Positions 54,320 to 63,334 of a stretch of DNA of 64,000 bases are shown here, piece by piece. The notes beneath the pieces are model-generated. The model ran no database searches, was not told where the DNA came from, and saw only the letters and a program-made list of their open reading frames with translations. Made by a program: the position numbers and the translations under genes. This DNA is from Gammaproteobacteria bacterium (GTDB lineage: Bacteria; Pseudomonadota; Gammaproteobacteria; Steroidobacterales; Steroidobacteraceae). Position 1 is the stretch's first letter. Every line of letters begins with the position of its first letter. The stretch is from contig VGVG01000001.1 in NCBI GenBank assembly GCA_016874055.1, positions 136,816 through 200,815 on the forward strand, read 5' to 3'.

Positions 54320-56959
54320 ATGAAGAGATTTTCGATTGCTGGTCTCGCCGTCTCGATCACACTGCTTCCGGGCGCTGCCATCGCTCAAGGCAGCGACGGC
54401 TTAGAGGAGGTTGTCGTCACCGCCACTAAGCGCGAACAGACTTTGCAGGATGTTCCTGTCGCAGTCTCGGTCACAACCGTCGAGACCATCGACAAAGCCT
54501 CAATTCAGGACGTCACCGATCTCGCCTCGATCGTCCCGTCGCTGCGCGTCACGACGTTGCAGACCTCTACGAACACCAACTTCATCATCCGCGGTTTCGG
54601 TAACGGCGCGAATAACCCCGGCATCGAGCCCTCGGTGGGTGTGTTCGTGGACGGTGTCTATCGCTCGCGCTCAGCCGGCGCCATCGGTGATCTCGTCGAT
54701 GTGGCCCGCGTCGAAGTGCTGCGGGGCCCGCAGAGCACGTTGTTCGGTCAAAACGCCTCAGCCGGCGTCATCAGCATCATCACTCAAAAGCCGCAGTTTG
54801 AGTCAGCGGACAATCCGCGCGGAGGAAGCGGTTTAATTGAGGCGACCATCGGGAACTACAACCAACGAATCCTTAAAGGTAAATTGACCGGTCCGATTAG
54901 CGATTCGGTTGCGTACAGCGTCACTGGGGTTTTGAATCATCGCGACGGCTACTTCCTCAACCAGCGCGACAACACCGACTTCAATGATCGCGATCGCTGG
55001 GATTTACGTGGTCAGCTTCTTTGGCGAGCAAATGACTCAACCGAGGTTCGTTTCATCGCGGATTCGAGCAAGATCAGCGAGGTCTGCTGCGGGGTCTCCA
55101 ATCTGGTGAACGGCCCGACGGGTCAGTTAGCTGCGCTCGCTGCCGGCCAGCCGCAAAACAGAGTGCTCTACCCGGGCACAGCCGGGGCTGGAAAACCCTT
55201 TGACCGTGCAACGTATGCCAACAAAAAGCCATTCAATATCGTCAAGAATACCGGTGCTTCGGTAACTGTCGATTGGGAAGTCAACGATGCGTTCGATTTC
55301 ACCTCGATCACCGCGGTGCGCGGTCAAAAAACCGACTTTGACTACGACTTCGACTTCACGGGCGCGTTGCTGGGTACGATCAACCGTAACCTCGGCGACA
55401 TCGATACCTTGACTCAAGAATTCCGAATCAGCTTCGACAACGGCGGCGAGCTTCGCGGCCTTCTCGGCGCCTATCTAATGCAAGAAGACCTGAAGTACTC
55501 CAACGAAATCCGGATTGGTGATCACTTCCGTTCCTACGCGTCTTTGCTCGCCACGGCGCCAAGCGGTGCACCGAATCCGCTCTTCCTCGCAGGCGTTGAG
55601 CAAAATCTCGCACCCTTTGGACCCACTCTGGCGGGATCAATCTCCCCGAATTGCAATGGCTGTACGTTCGCGGCCGGTAGTTTGTTTCGAAGCGGAACGG
55701 GGAATCTCATCAGCGCCGCTCAGGATACGGACGCGAACACGCTCTTCGGTCAGCTCGATTTCGACCTGACGGAGCGGCTCACGGCGACGGTCGGACTCGC
55801 CCACACGAGCACCGATAAGGTGATCAACTTCAGCCAGAGCACGAACGAGGTCTTCTCATCGATCAACCTAGTGACCCTCGGTTTCGCCGCGGTTCAAGGA
55901 AGTCTGCTCACGAATCCAGCGCTCGAGCCGTTTCGTGCATTGGGGCTGCTGACTCCCGCAGTCGCCGCCTCGATCGCAGATCGGGCGAGCGTTGCTGACG
56001 GCACTCGCGTCCCGTGCGCAGCGACCGGGCTTCCCGGGGTCGCTCCGATCTGTAATCCCTTCATTGGCTTGTATGCTTTGCAGTTCCTGCATCCGATCGT
56101 CCCCTACTCCGATCGCTCTGAGGACAGCGAGGAGACCTATACCGTTCGTCTCGCGTACGAAGCAAGCGATGCAGTGTCGGTCTACGGCGGCATATCGACA
56201 GGTTACAAGGCGACGTCTTGGAACCTCTCGCGTGACAGCAAGGATCCTCTTGCCACGGCGGCCCGTTCGCCGCTCGGCGGCGCAGTCAACCCTTGGTACC
56301 CCCGCTCCGGCACGCGCAAGGCGGAGCCTGAGAAATCAACGGTCGTCGAACTCGGCCTAAAGGGGCGCTGGGAGACGTTCGCGATCAACGTCGCGGTGTT
56401 TGACCAAAATATCGAAGACTTCCAGACTAATCTCTTTACGGGCACCGGCTTTAACCTTGCAAATGCCGGCAAGCAGTCCACGAAGGGCATTGAAATCGAT
56501 ACGAACTGGCGGCTGAGCCGACAGTGGCAGGTCGACCTCGCCGGCACGTTCCTCGATCCCAAATACGATTCGTTCGTCGGTGCCGAAGGCCCAACCGGTC
56601 CAACTGATCTGTCAGGTCGTAAACCCGCCGGTATCCACGAGCAGAGCATCTCGCTCGGCGTGAACTATCTCTGGTCGTTAAGTGGAGTCGACGGGTTTGT
56701 TCGCGCCGACTATCTCCATGAAAGCAAAGTGCAGCTCACTGAAAACGTCTCAAAAGCGGTCGCTGGGCGTGAGGTCAACACCCTAAACGCGAGCATCGGC
56801 GTTAAGGCGGCCGGGTTCGACGTCCTCGTTTGGGGTCGCAACCTCAATGACGATGAGTACCTGCTCAGTGGTTTCCCCTCGGTTGCCCAGGCAGGCAGCT
56901 TTTCGGCGTATCCGAACCAGCCGCGCACCTTCGGTGTGACGTTGCGCAAAGAGTTCTGA
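54320..56959 (+). CDS. TonB-dependent outer-membrane receptor
   Basis: This 879-residue receptor has a signal peptide (IAGLAVSITLLPGAAIAQG) and a TonB box EEVVVTATKREQTLQDVPVA of the iron-complex type. The plug shows FIIRGFGNGANNPGIEPSVG, VFVDGVYRSRSAGAIGDLVD and VEVLRGPQSTLFGQNASAGV, typical of xenobiotic/hydroxamate-type or glycan-linked receptors in this order. The barrel ends NQPRTFGVTLRKEF with terminal Phe. Substrate unknown. A clear intrinsic terminator follows. The 5' region carries two tandem repeats. Confidence 0.94.
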   Translation: MKRFSIAGLAVSITLLPGAAIAQGSDGLEEVVVTATKREQTLQDVPVAVSVTTVETIDKASIQDVTDLASIVPSLRVTTLQTSTNTNFIIRGFGNGANNPGIEPSVGVFVDGVYRSRSAGAIGDLVDVARVEVLRGPQSTLFGQNASAGVISIITQKPQFESADNPRGGSGLIEATIGNYNQRILKGKLTGPISDSVAYSVTGVLNHRDGYFLNQRDNTDFNDRDRWDLRGQLLWRANDSTEVRFIADSSKISEVCCGVSNLVNGPTGQLAALAAGQPQNRVLYPGTAGAGKPFDRATYANKKPFNIVKNTGASVTVDWEVNDAFDFTSITAVRGQKTDFDYDFDFTGALLGTINRNLGDIDTLTQEFRISFDNGGELRGLLGAYLMQEDLKYSNEIRIGDHFRSYASLLATAPSGAPNPLFLAGVEQNLAPFGPTLAGSISPNCNGCTFAAGSLFRSGTGNLISAAQDTDANTLFGQLDFDLTERLTATVGLAHTSTDKVINFSQSTNEVFSSINLVTLGFAAVQGSLLTNPALEPFRALGLLTPAVAASIADRASVADGTRVPCAATGLPGVAPICNPFIGLYALQFLHPIVPYSDRSEDSEETYTVRLAYEASDAVSVYGGISTGYKATSWNLSRDSKDPLATAARSPLGGAVNPWYPRSGTRKAEPEKSTVVELGLKGRWETFAINVAVFDQNIEDFQTNLFTGTGFNLANAGKQSTKGIEIDTNWRLSRQWQVDLAGTFLDPKYDSFVGAEGPTGPTDLSGRKPAGIHEQSISLGVNYLWSLSGVDGFVRADYLHESKVQLTENVSKAVAGREVNTLNASIGVKAAGFDVLVWGRNLNDDEYLLSGFPSVAQAGSFSAYPNQPRTFGVTLRKEF

Positions 56960-56982
56960 TCGGATCCCGCTCCGGTTGCGTC

Positions 56983-57017
56983 AAAGGGCGGTCGTGGCAA
57001 CTCGACCGCCCTTTTTT
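56983..57017 (+). terminator. Intrinsic terminator after the TonB receptor
   Basis: AAAGGGCGGTCG (56983-56994) and CGACCGCCCTTT (57003-57014) form a perfect 12-pair stem with loop TGGCAACT, followed by six T. This is a textbook intrinsic terminator for the 54320 gene. About 235 bases without a gene follow before the next receptor. Confidence 0.92.
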
Positions 57018-57252
57018 ATTAACCGGACATTACAAAGCGTTAAAACCAGATTGCCTCAACGCTCGCGGGCCCGTTGCTCGCTGGCCACGACAGAACACCC
57101 GTCCCTCAAATTCTGAGACGTTCCGGGGGTATGCCGTTAGGGTTTCGATCGTGATATCTTGCTGGTGAGGCCCGACTCGGGTCGGTGTTGCGAAAACACA
57201 AGATTGCAGCGCTTTTTTTTGAGAAGATGACGTTTTTGGGGAGGAATGCATC

Positions 57253-60200
57253 GTGATAACTATTCGGACAGCGGTTAAGCGATCAAACTGGAGTCTTTCC
57301 CTCGCACTTGGCATCGGGCTCGCCTTGTCCTCAGCGGATGCGAGCGCTCAGCAAGGCTCGTCGAGCGAAGGTGCAGGCGTTCTTGAAGAGGTCGTCGTTA
57401 CGGGATCGCGCATCCGCCGAGACACGCCGGTAAATAACATTGCGGTGACCGAAATCGATGCAGGCCAAATCGAGGTTCGTGGTTTCGTCAACCCGATCGA
57501 AAGTCTCGAGCAGCTCCCGTTCGTTGAGGTCGGGGTTAACAATCGCGGAACCTCCACGCAGTTTGGTGATAACAACGCCTACATCAACCTTTACGGACTC
57601 GGCTCACAGCGCTCGCTAACGCTCATCGACGGTCGCCGAATGGTGTCCTCCATTCAAGGAACGGTTTTCAACACCGAAAATAGGACGGGCTCTCAGGTCG
57701 ACCTCACGATTATCAATCCGTCAATCATCAAAGCCACTCAGGTGCGCACCGTGGGTTCGGGCGCTGTCTACGGCGCTGACGCTGTCGCCGGTGTGGTGAA
57801 TGTCATTCTCGATCGTGAGTTCAAGGGACTCAAGGTCACGACACAGTACGGCGTTTCCGATCGCTCGGATGGCACCTCCAAGCGCGCTTCGATTGCCTGG
57901 GGCGATGAACTGTTTGATGGGCGAGCAAACCTGGTGCTCGCCGGGGAATACTTTGAGCAGGACCCGGTGTACCTTGGACCTAACCGTCCTTGGTCTTTAG
58001 TCGGTTCTGTCTCCAATCCGCTGAGCGCCTCAAATTCAGATGGCGTTCGGGACAGCATTTTCGTGCTCAATCCGATTTCGCTGCAGATTCCGCTCGGCGG
58101 CCGACTGGACATGCGGCAAACCAATGCTGCTAGTACGGCCTTTCAGTTCTTTCCAGCTTTCTGTACGCAAGCGGCAGGAAAAACCGGTGGCGGCACTCAC
58201 GGTGGACTCGCTGCCTGTAGCGCATTTACTACCGCACGGGGTGCAGCACCCTACCAGTTCGCGATCGCGAACCCGACACTCACTGGTCTTAACCCGCTGG
58301 CGTTCGTCGGCACCTTCGGTCTCACCTCCGCCTTCCCGGCGATTCCCACCGCAGCGGGCTCGCCCGAAGCGCTCGCCGGGCTGAACCGGATCGCCCTGCC
58401 AAGAGTCTTCGACGGCGCGGGTAATCCGGTTGCCTTAAACCTTGGTAACTACCTGCCGCCCAACTGGGCTGCCGTATCTTCGGCAATCGATTCTGGGGGG
58501 TTCGATACGCTTCATCTGAACACGCTGATCGCCGGTCAGGAGCGATACAACTTCAACGCGTTTTTCAAGTTTGAGCTGACGCCCGCGATCTCGTACAAGG
58601 GCGACGTGTTGTATTCGAGGATCGACAACCTTCAAGCCGCGGACAATTTTCAATCCAATTCGCCAGCGGCGTCGTTCACCGCGGGTAACGCGGGCATCCC
58701 GATCTATTACGAACAAAATCCGTTCGTCACGGCGGGAACGCGCGCGTTCATTAATTCGGTGGTCGCAGCTAATCCGACGAACCCGTTCTTGTTGCTCAAC
58801 AACCAGCGTGTGTTTTATCTGCAGCGCTCGCTCGCTGACATCACAGGTTCGTTGAATGGGCAGATCACGAACTTTGAGGGTAACTTGTCAGAGACTTTCG
58901 CGACGGGACACACGCTCGGCGGCGACCTTGATTTTGCCGATCGTGATTTTTATTGGGAGGCGACCCTTGGCTACAGCACCAATAAAAGTGAGAACGCCGC
59001 ACCGAACGATATCTTAGATATCGAGTTTGCGTTGGCGACCGATGTCGTCACGAACCCGGCCACCGGGCAACCGGTCTGCCGTCAGCAGTTGTTGGCCGCT
59101 CCGGAAGCCATCAATGTCCGCAATCCCTACCTAACGAATATCAATATCGCAACGGGTATTGTGCCGACCAAGGCTCAGATCGATGCCTGTAAGCCCCTCA
59201 ACCTCATGGGCTCCGGCCTCGCGTCCAAGGAAGCGATCGACTACGTCATCACAAAAAATACGTCGGAGAATAAGGCGGCGCAACGGTATATGTCGTTGCA
59301 GTTCGGTGGCGAGATCCTCGAGTTGCCGGCGGGGAAAGTGCTCTTCAACACTGAAGTCCAACGTCGCAGAGAGGAGCTCACGTTCTCCCCTGGTCGATCC
59401 TTTTTGTTGGGTCTCGGGCGTACCACGATCGGCCAGCCGAGCGACGGTTATTCCGAGACCACCGAGGGTGGCCTCGAAATCAGTGTGCCCTTGTTCGGGG
59501 GTGAGACCTCGTTCCCGATGCTGCGGCAGTTGCAGTTCGACGCCGCGGTTCGTCGCGTCGAGCGCGAGGGTGAGGGCACACCGAACGGGATTCTCAATCC
59601 ACGCGTTAAGTCGGTGGACGAGGGAGTTACCATCGACAATATCGGCGGGCTGTGGGCACCGTTTGAGTGGTTAGCATTCCGCGGTAACAAGTCAAGCTCC
59701 GTCCGGTCTCCCTCGCTCGTCGAATCGCTTGGGGCGCCGCAAACCGGCTTCTCGGGATTGGCGGGTCTGTTCCCGTGTAATGCATCCAATCGTAACTCCG
59801 GTCCCGCGAGTGGCATTCGGATCACCAACTGCAATGCCTTCGAGGCTCGGCTCGGGTTACCGGCAGGGACGTTTGCTAGCCTCCAAACTCCGGGCGGAAC
59901 TGTGCCGGCAGGGGTGGCGGGTAGCCCGTCTGTTTTAAATGAAACGTCGGACGCCTGGACGCTCGGCCTCGTCATGAAGTTCCCGGCGATCGAGGGCCTG
60001 CAAATCGAGATGGATTATGTTGACATCCGTATCGATAAACAGATTGCTCTCACGTGGCTCGGCGGCTCGTGCTTCGACCAGCCCGACTTCCCGGTGAGCT
60101 TGATCGGTGGCAATTCGGCGTGTGAGTCGCTGACCTTGGCCGTTGGCACGGGTCCGGGTGGTTTAACCGGTCCGTTCACCATCCCGGCGACGAATATCAT

Positions 60201-60816
60201 CACGGGCAGCCCGATCGCGCCGCCTGCGATCCTCGGTGCCCCGGCCTCCGTTCAAGCGCCGTATTCCATCGCGACCGCTAAGTTCTCCAACGTCAACGCG
60301 GGATCCACCTGGCTGCAGGGATTTAACGGCAAGATCGGCTGGCAGTTCGGTATCGGCGATGCGTTGGAATCGCTCGGTTTTCAGGGCCGCCCATGGGGTG
60401 ATATGCGCTTGGACGCGTACATTTATTACCTCGATCGGGTGCGCACGTCCTCGTCGGGAACTTTTGGCGTGGATACCACCCATTTGCGTGGCCGTGCGGG
60501 TTGGGAAAAAATTCAATCCCGACTGGACGTTGCCCATCGGATGGGACGCTTCTCGCACGTGGTACAGATGTTCTATACGGGTCGCTCGAATGCCAACCCG
60601 TTTCTGAACCCGGCGCTGCTGCCGGACCAGGCTGAGTCGTTCTTCCGGCCGCGATTCAAATACTTTAACTACAACGTGGGTTACGAGATCTCCGATAAAA
60701 TTACAGCTCGCGCGGTCGTCAATAATGTGTTTGACGATCAGTTGCAACCGCAGTTTGGTCTCCCCGGCGACAGCTTCGGGCGCAACTACTTCTTTCGGGT
60801 CGACGCCCGCTTCTAA
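57253..60816 (+). CDS. Large TonB-dependent outer-membrane receptor
   Basis: This 1187-residue receptor starts at GTG 57253 (GGAGG eight bases before) with a signal peptide (WSLSLALGIGLALSSADASA). TonB box VLEEVVVTGSRIRRDTPVNN. The plug has RSLTLIDGRRMVSSIQG and AVYGADAVAGVVNVILDRE, and the barrel ends FFRVDARF. The barrel region has several large loops, making it longer than the usual 700-900 residues. It could take up a bulky substrate (glycan or peptide), but this is a guess from size. No signalling domain or SusD partner is seen. A terminator follows. Confidence 0.93.
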   Translation: MITIRTAVKRSNWSLSLALGIGLALSSADASAQQGSSSEGAGVLEEVVVTGSRIRRDTPVNNIAVTEIDAGQIEVRGFVNPIESLEQLPFVEVGVNNRGTSTQFGDNNAYINLYGLGSQRSLTLIDGRRMVSSIQGTVFNTENRTGSQVDLTIINPSIIKATQVRTVGSGAVYGADAVAGVVNVILDREFKGLKVTTQYGVSDRSDGTSKRASIAWGDELFDGRANLVLAGEYFEQDPVYLGPNRPWSLVGSVSNPLSASNSDGVRDSIFVLNPISLQIPLGGRLDMRQTNAASTAFQFFPAFCTQAAGKTGGGTHGGLAACSAFTTARGAAPYQFAIANPTLTGLNPLAFVGTFGLTSAFPAIPTAAGSPEALAGLNRIALPRVFDGAGNPVALNLGNYLPPNWAAVSSAIDSGGFDTLHLNTLIAGQERYNFNAFFKFELTPAISYKGDVLYSRIDNLQAADNFQSNSPAASFTAGNAGIPIYYEQNPFVTAGTRAFINSVVAANPTNPFLLLNNQRVFYLQRSLADITGSLNGQITNFEGNLSETFATGHTLGGDLDFADRDFYWEATLGYSTNKSENAAPNDILDIEFALATDVVTNPATGQPVCRQQLLAAPEAINVRNPYLTNINIATGIVPTKAQIDACKPLNLMGSGLASKEAIDYVITKNTSENKAAQRYMSLQFGGEILELPAGKVLFNTEVQRRREELTFSPGRSFLLGLGRTTIGQPSDGYSETTEGGLEISVPLFGGETSFPMLRQLQFDAAVRRVEREGEGTPNGILNPRVKSVDEGVTIDNIGGLWAPFEWLAFRGNKSSSVRSPSLVESLGAPQTGFSGLAGLFPCNASNRNSGPASGIRITNCNAFEARLGLPAGTFASLQTPGGTVPAGVAGSPSVLNETSDAWTLGLVMKFPAIEGLQIEMDYVDIRIDKQIALTWLGGSCFDQPDFPVSLIGGNSACESLTLAVGTGPGGLTGPFTIPATNIITGSPIAPPAILGAPASVQAPYSIATAKFSNVNAGSTWLQGFNGKIGWQFGIGDALESLGFQGRPWGDMRLDAYIYYLDRVRTSSSGTFGVDTTHLRGRAGWEKIQSRLDVAHRMGRFSHVVQMFYTGRSNANPFLNPALLPDQAESFFRPRFKYFNYNVGYEISDKITARAVVNNVFDDQLQPQFGLPGDSFGRNYFFRVDARF

Positions 60817-60844
60817 GCGTCCCTCCCGATCGCGAACGATCGAC

Positions 60845-60879
60845 AAACCCCGGCGGATCCTCTGGTCCGTCGGGGTTTT
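60845..60879 (+). terminator. Intrinsic terminator after the large TonB receptor
   Basis: AAACCCCGGCGGA (60845-60857) pairs with TCCGTCGGGGTTT (60866-60878), with one G-U pair, and TTTTCC follows. This ends transcription of the large receptor before the lipase gene. Confidence 0.85.
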
Positions 60880-60897
60880 CCTTTTGCGAGGCCGCAG

Positions 60898-61746
60898 ATG
60901 ATCAAAACGACCATCGCCCATGGCGGGCGCGACATATTCCTCGCACGCGATGGAACACTACTTGCCGTGTATGACTGGCCGGTCGCCGGCGCCCCCCTCA
61001 CCGCGCTGATCGTCCACGGTCTCGGCGAACACGCGGGTCGCTACGAACTGCTTGCCCGATGGCTCAACTCAAAGGGCGTTGCCGTGCGTGCGTACGATCA
61101 ATTCGGGCATGGGCATTCTGAAGGACCGCGCGGGGGTTTGTTGCGAGAGGGCCAACTCCCCGAGCATCTCAGCGAATTGGCTGCTGCGACGAGGACCGAG
61201 CAATCCTTCGTAGGCCGACCGTTCGTCTTGATCGGCCACAGCCTGGGCGGACTCGTCGTCGCTTCGGCAATTCGGCGAGGTCTCGTCGCTCCGAAACTGA
61301 CCGTGCTCTCCTCGCCTGCACTCGCCGTGCGCATGGCGTCGTGGCAACGTGCCGCCGTCAAAATACTACCCCGCCTCGCGCCAACGCTCACGCTCGGAAA
61401 CGGACTCGATCCCACCAAGCTCTCGCACGACGCCCAAGTGGTAGCCGACTACCTCAGCGACCCACTCGTACACGATCGAATCTGTGCGTTACTCGGCGCG
61501 TTTATCGCAACCGAGGGTGAAGCGATTCGAGCGTCAGCGCCCACGTGGCAAACGCCCACCTGCCTGCTCTATGCAGGCGACGACCGCGCCGTCGATCCCG
61601 CAGGCAGTCGCGAGTTTGCTGCAGCAGCGCCATCCGGCATCGTTAAAGCGCAGTGCTTCCCTGCGATGTATCACGAAATCTTTAATGAACCTGATCGCGC
61701 GCTTGTGCTCAGCGGCCTCGAAAAAGCGCTCGCTGCCGTGGCATAA
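60898..61746 (+). CDS. Alpha/beta hydrolase, monoacylglycerol lipase / lysophospholipase type
   Basis: This 282-residue alpha/beta hydrolase has the oxyanion block LIVHGLGEHAGRYELLARWL, GFGHGHSEGPRG-type (DQFGHGHSEGPRGG), nucleophile VLIGHSLGGLVVASAI, the acid LYAGDDRAVDPAGS and the His in MYHEIFNEPD. The pattern matches monoacylglycerol lipase / lysophospholipase L2-type enzymes. No signal peptide, so probably cytoplasmic. Its 3' end overlaps the convergent TspO-like gene by 38 bases. Confidence 0.9.
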   Translation: MIKTTIAHGGRDIFLARDGTLLAVYDWPVAGAPLTALIVHGLGEHAGRYELLARWLNSKGVAVRAYDQFGHGHSEGPRGGLLREGQLPEHLSELAAATRTEQSFVGRPFVLIGHSLGGLVVASAIRRGLVAPKLTVLSSPALAVRMASWQRAAVKILPRLAPTLTLGNGLDPTKLSHDAQVVADYLSDPLVHDRICALLGAFIATEGEAIRASAPTWQTPTCLLYAGDDRAVDPAGSREFAAAAPSGIVKAQCFPAMYHEIFNEPDRALVLSGLEKALAAVA

Positions 61747-62470
61747 ATAGCGCCCAGACGATCGCCGCAGACACGGCAATGGCGCCCGAAATGGCGGCTG
61801 TACGTACGCCCTCGGTGATGCGCTCTTCACCGAGAAATACACCGACCGCGGCCCAAACAAAAACCGCGCCATACACGGCGTTTCGCGTCACCGCGACCAT
61901 CCACACATACACTCCCGTGGCACCGCAGACCGTAGCGAGCGCCCAGGCGTCCATCGACAGTCCGAACGGATACCAGCCGAGATCGAAGAACAGCGTAGCC
62001 AGGTTCACGAGGGTGGCGGTGGTGATCCAGCCAAAGTAGAGGGCGAACACCCCATCGACACAGAGAAACTCAACGACCGAAGGCGTAGAGAGCCGACGCA
62101 AGCGCGTGAAGATCACGATGAGCGTGGCCAGAATGAACAACATAATCTCGACACTCAACAGCACTTGCCGGTAGTGCCAGGCAAAAATCCAAGCGGCGTT
62201 GCCCAGTGCATTGAGAAGGTACGGGTTGGTGATCGAAGAGAGGCGAGCACGAATTTGGGGCGAGCCTCGCCACGCCGAAATCCCGAACGCGAAAAGGCCG
62301 AGGTAGATGACGGCCCAAATCGAGAACACCCAGCCCGGTGGCGTAAATCCAGTCGGATAAAGCCGCGAGAGCTCGCCTGTGTTCAGGCCGTTGATCGGCA
62401 CAATGTTGGCCGCGGCGTTCACGATAAGTACCATGATCGTGGCGAGCAGCGGAAAGTAGGAGCGATCCAT
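61709..62470 (-). CDS. TspO/MBR-like integral membrane protein
   Basis: This 253-residue protein has about seven hydrophobic segments, starting MDRSYFPLLATIMVLIVNAA. The block LSRLYPTGFTPPGWVFSIWA recalls the tryptophan-rich sensory (TspO/MBR) family and its PPGWVF-type motif, followed by NAAWIFAWHYRQVLLSVEIM. TspO itself has five helices; the extra ones suggest a related subfamily. The ATG (62468-62470) abuts the ATG of the divergent amidase (CATATG), leaving no intergenic base. A ribosome site (AGAGG) lies inside the amidase gene. Confidence 0.8.
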   Translation of the reverse strand: MDRSYFPLLATIMVLIVNAAANIVPINGLNTGELSRLYPTGFTPPGWVFSIWAVIYLGLFAFGISAWRGSPQIRARLSSITNPYLLNALGNAAWIFAWHYRQVLLSVEIMLFILATLIVIFTRLRRLSTPSVVEFLCVDGVFALYFGWITTATLVNLATLFFDLGWYPFGLSMDAWALATVCGATGVYVWMVAVTRNAVYGAVFVWAAVGVFLGEERITEGVRTAAISGAIAVSAAIVWALFMPRQRALFRGR

Positions 62471-63328
62471 ATGACAACCTCTTGGCGTGCCATCATACTC
62501 CTCTCGCTGCTCGGGCTAGGAGCTTGCTCGACGATGACGCTAGACGGCCGCCCTATCGACACCCGTTACCAAAGCACCAATCACGATAGCCGGGTGCGTT
62601 ATTTGATCCTGCACTTCACGCAGCTCGACTTCGACCGCTCAGTAACCGCCCTCACCCGCGCCGACGGCCCCCGCCGAGTCAGCAGCCACTACCTCATCGG
62701 ATTGACGCCCCCGACGATCTACCGACTGGTCGATGAAGATCGTCGCGCTTGGCATACGGGGCAAAGTTTTTGGCGCGGAGAGACCCAACTCAACGCCAGC
62801 TCCATTGGCATCGAAATCGTCAATATGGGCGATGATGCCGCGCCCGGGGTCAAATTCGTCGACTACCCACCCGCCCAGATCGACGCCGTTGTCGCACTGA
62901 TTCGCGACATCATGGCCCGCCATCAGATTGCGCCTCATCGGGTGCTTGGCCACAGCGACGTTGCCCCCCAACGCAAAACTGATCCTGGCCCGAAATTCCC
63001 TTGGCGGCGACTGGCCGAGGAGGGGCTCGTCCCCTGGCCCGACCCGGCAGCGGTCGCCGCCGCGTTACCCGCGCAGGAGGCTTCCCTGCCCCCGGTAAGT
63101 TGGTTCCAGCAACAGCTCGACGCCGTCGGCTTTGCGATCCCTCGGCACGGGGAATTCGATGAGGCGACCCGTCGAGTGATCGCCAATTTCCAGATGAAAT
63201 ACCGCCCTGCCCAGTTCGACGGTACGCCGGACGCGGAGACGGCGGCCCTGCTCGATGTAGCCGGTCGTCCCTCGGGCTGGGTCATTCGCGATAAGACGGG
63301 CGCCTGGGTGCCCCACACATCTAACTAG
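62471..63328 (+). CDS. amiD: N-acetylmuramoyl-L-alanine amidase, AmiD-like lipoprotein
   Basis: This outer-membrane-type zinc amidase has 285 residues from ATG 62471 and a lipoprotein signal (IILLSLLGLGAC). The amidase_2 domain shows LILHFTQLDFDRSV (zinc His), SSHYLIGLTPPTIYRL, ASSIGIEIVNMG and VLGHSDVAPQRKTDPGPKFP (His and Asp ligands). A C-terminal peptidoglycan-binding domain follows (RHGEFDEATRRVIANFQMKY). GGAG precedes the ATG. It cuts MurNAc-peptide bonds and probably recycles muropeptides; together with NamZ this suggests active wall turnover. Confidence 0.92.
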   Translation: MTTSWRAIILLSLLGLGACSTMTLDGRPIDTRYQSTNHDSRVRYLILHFTQLDFDRSVTALTRADGPRRVSSHYLIGLTPPTIYRLVDEDRRAWHTGQSFWRGETQLNASSIGIEIVNMGDDAAPGVKFVDYPPAQIDAVVALIRDIMARHQIAPHRVLGHSDVAPQRKTDPGPKFPWRRLAEEGLVPWPDPAAVAAALPAQEASLPPVSWFQQQLDAVGFAIPRHGEFDEATRRVIANFQMKYRPAQFDGTPDAETAALLDVAGRPSGWVIRDKTGAWVPHTSN

Positions 63329-63334
63329 CGGCCG

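Noticed and set aside
57030-57314. 94-codon minus-strand frame between two TonB receptors
   Set aside because: It overlaps the receptor start and lacks any motif; treated as chance.
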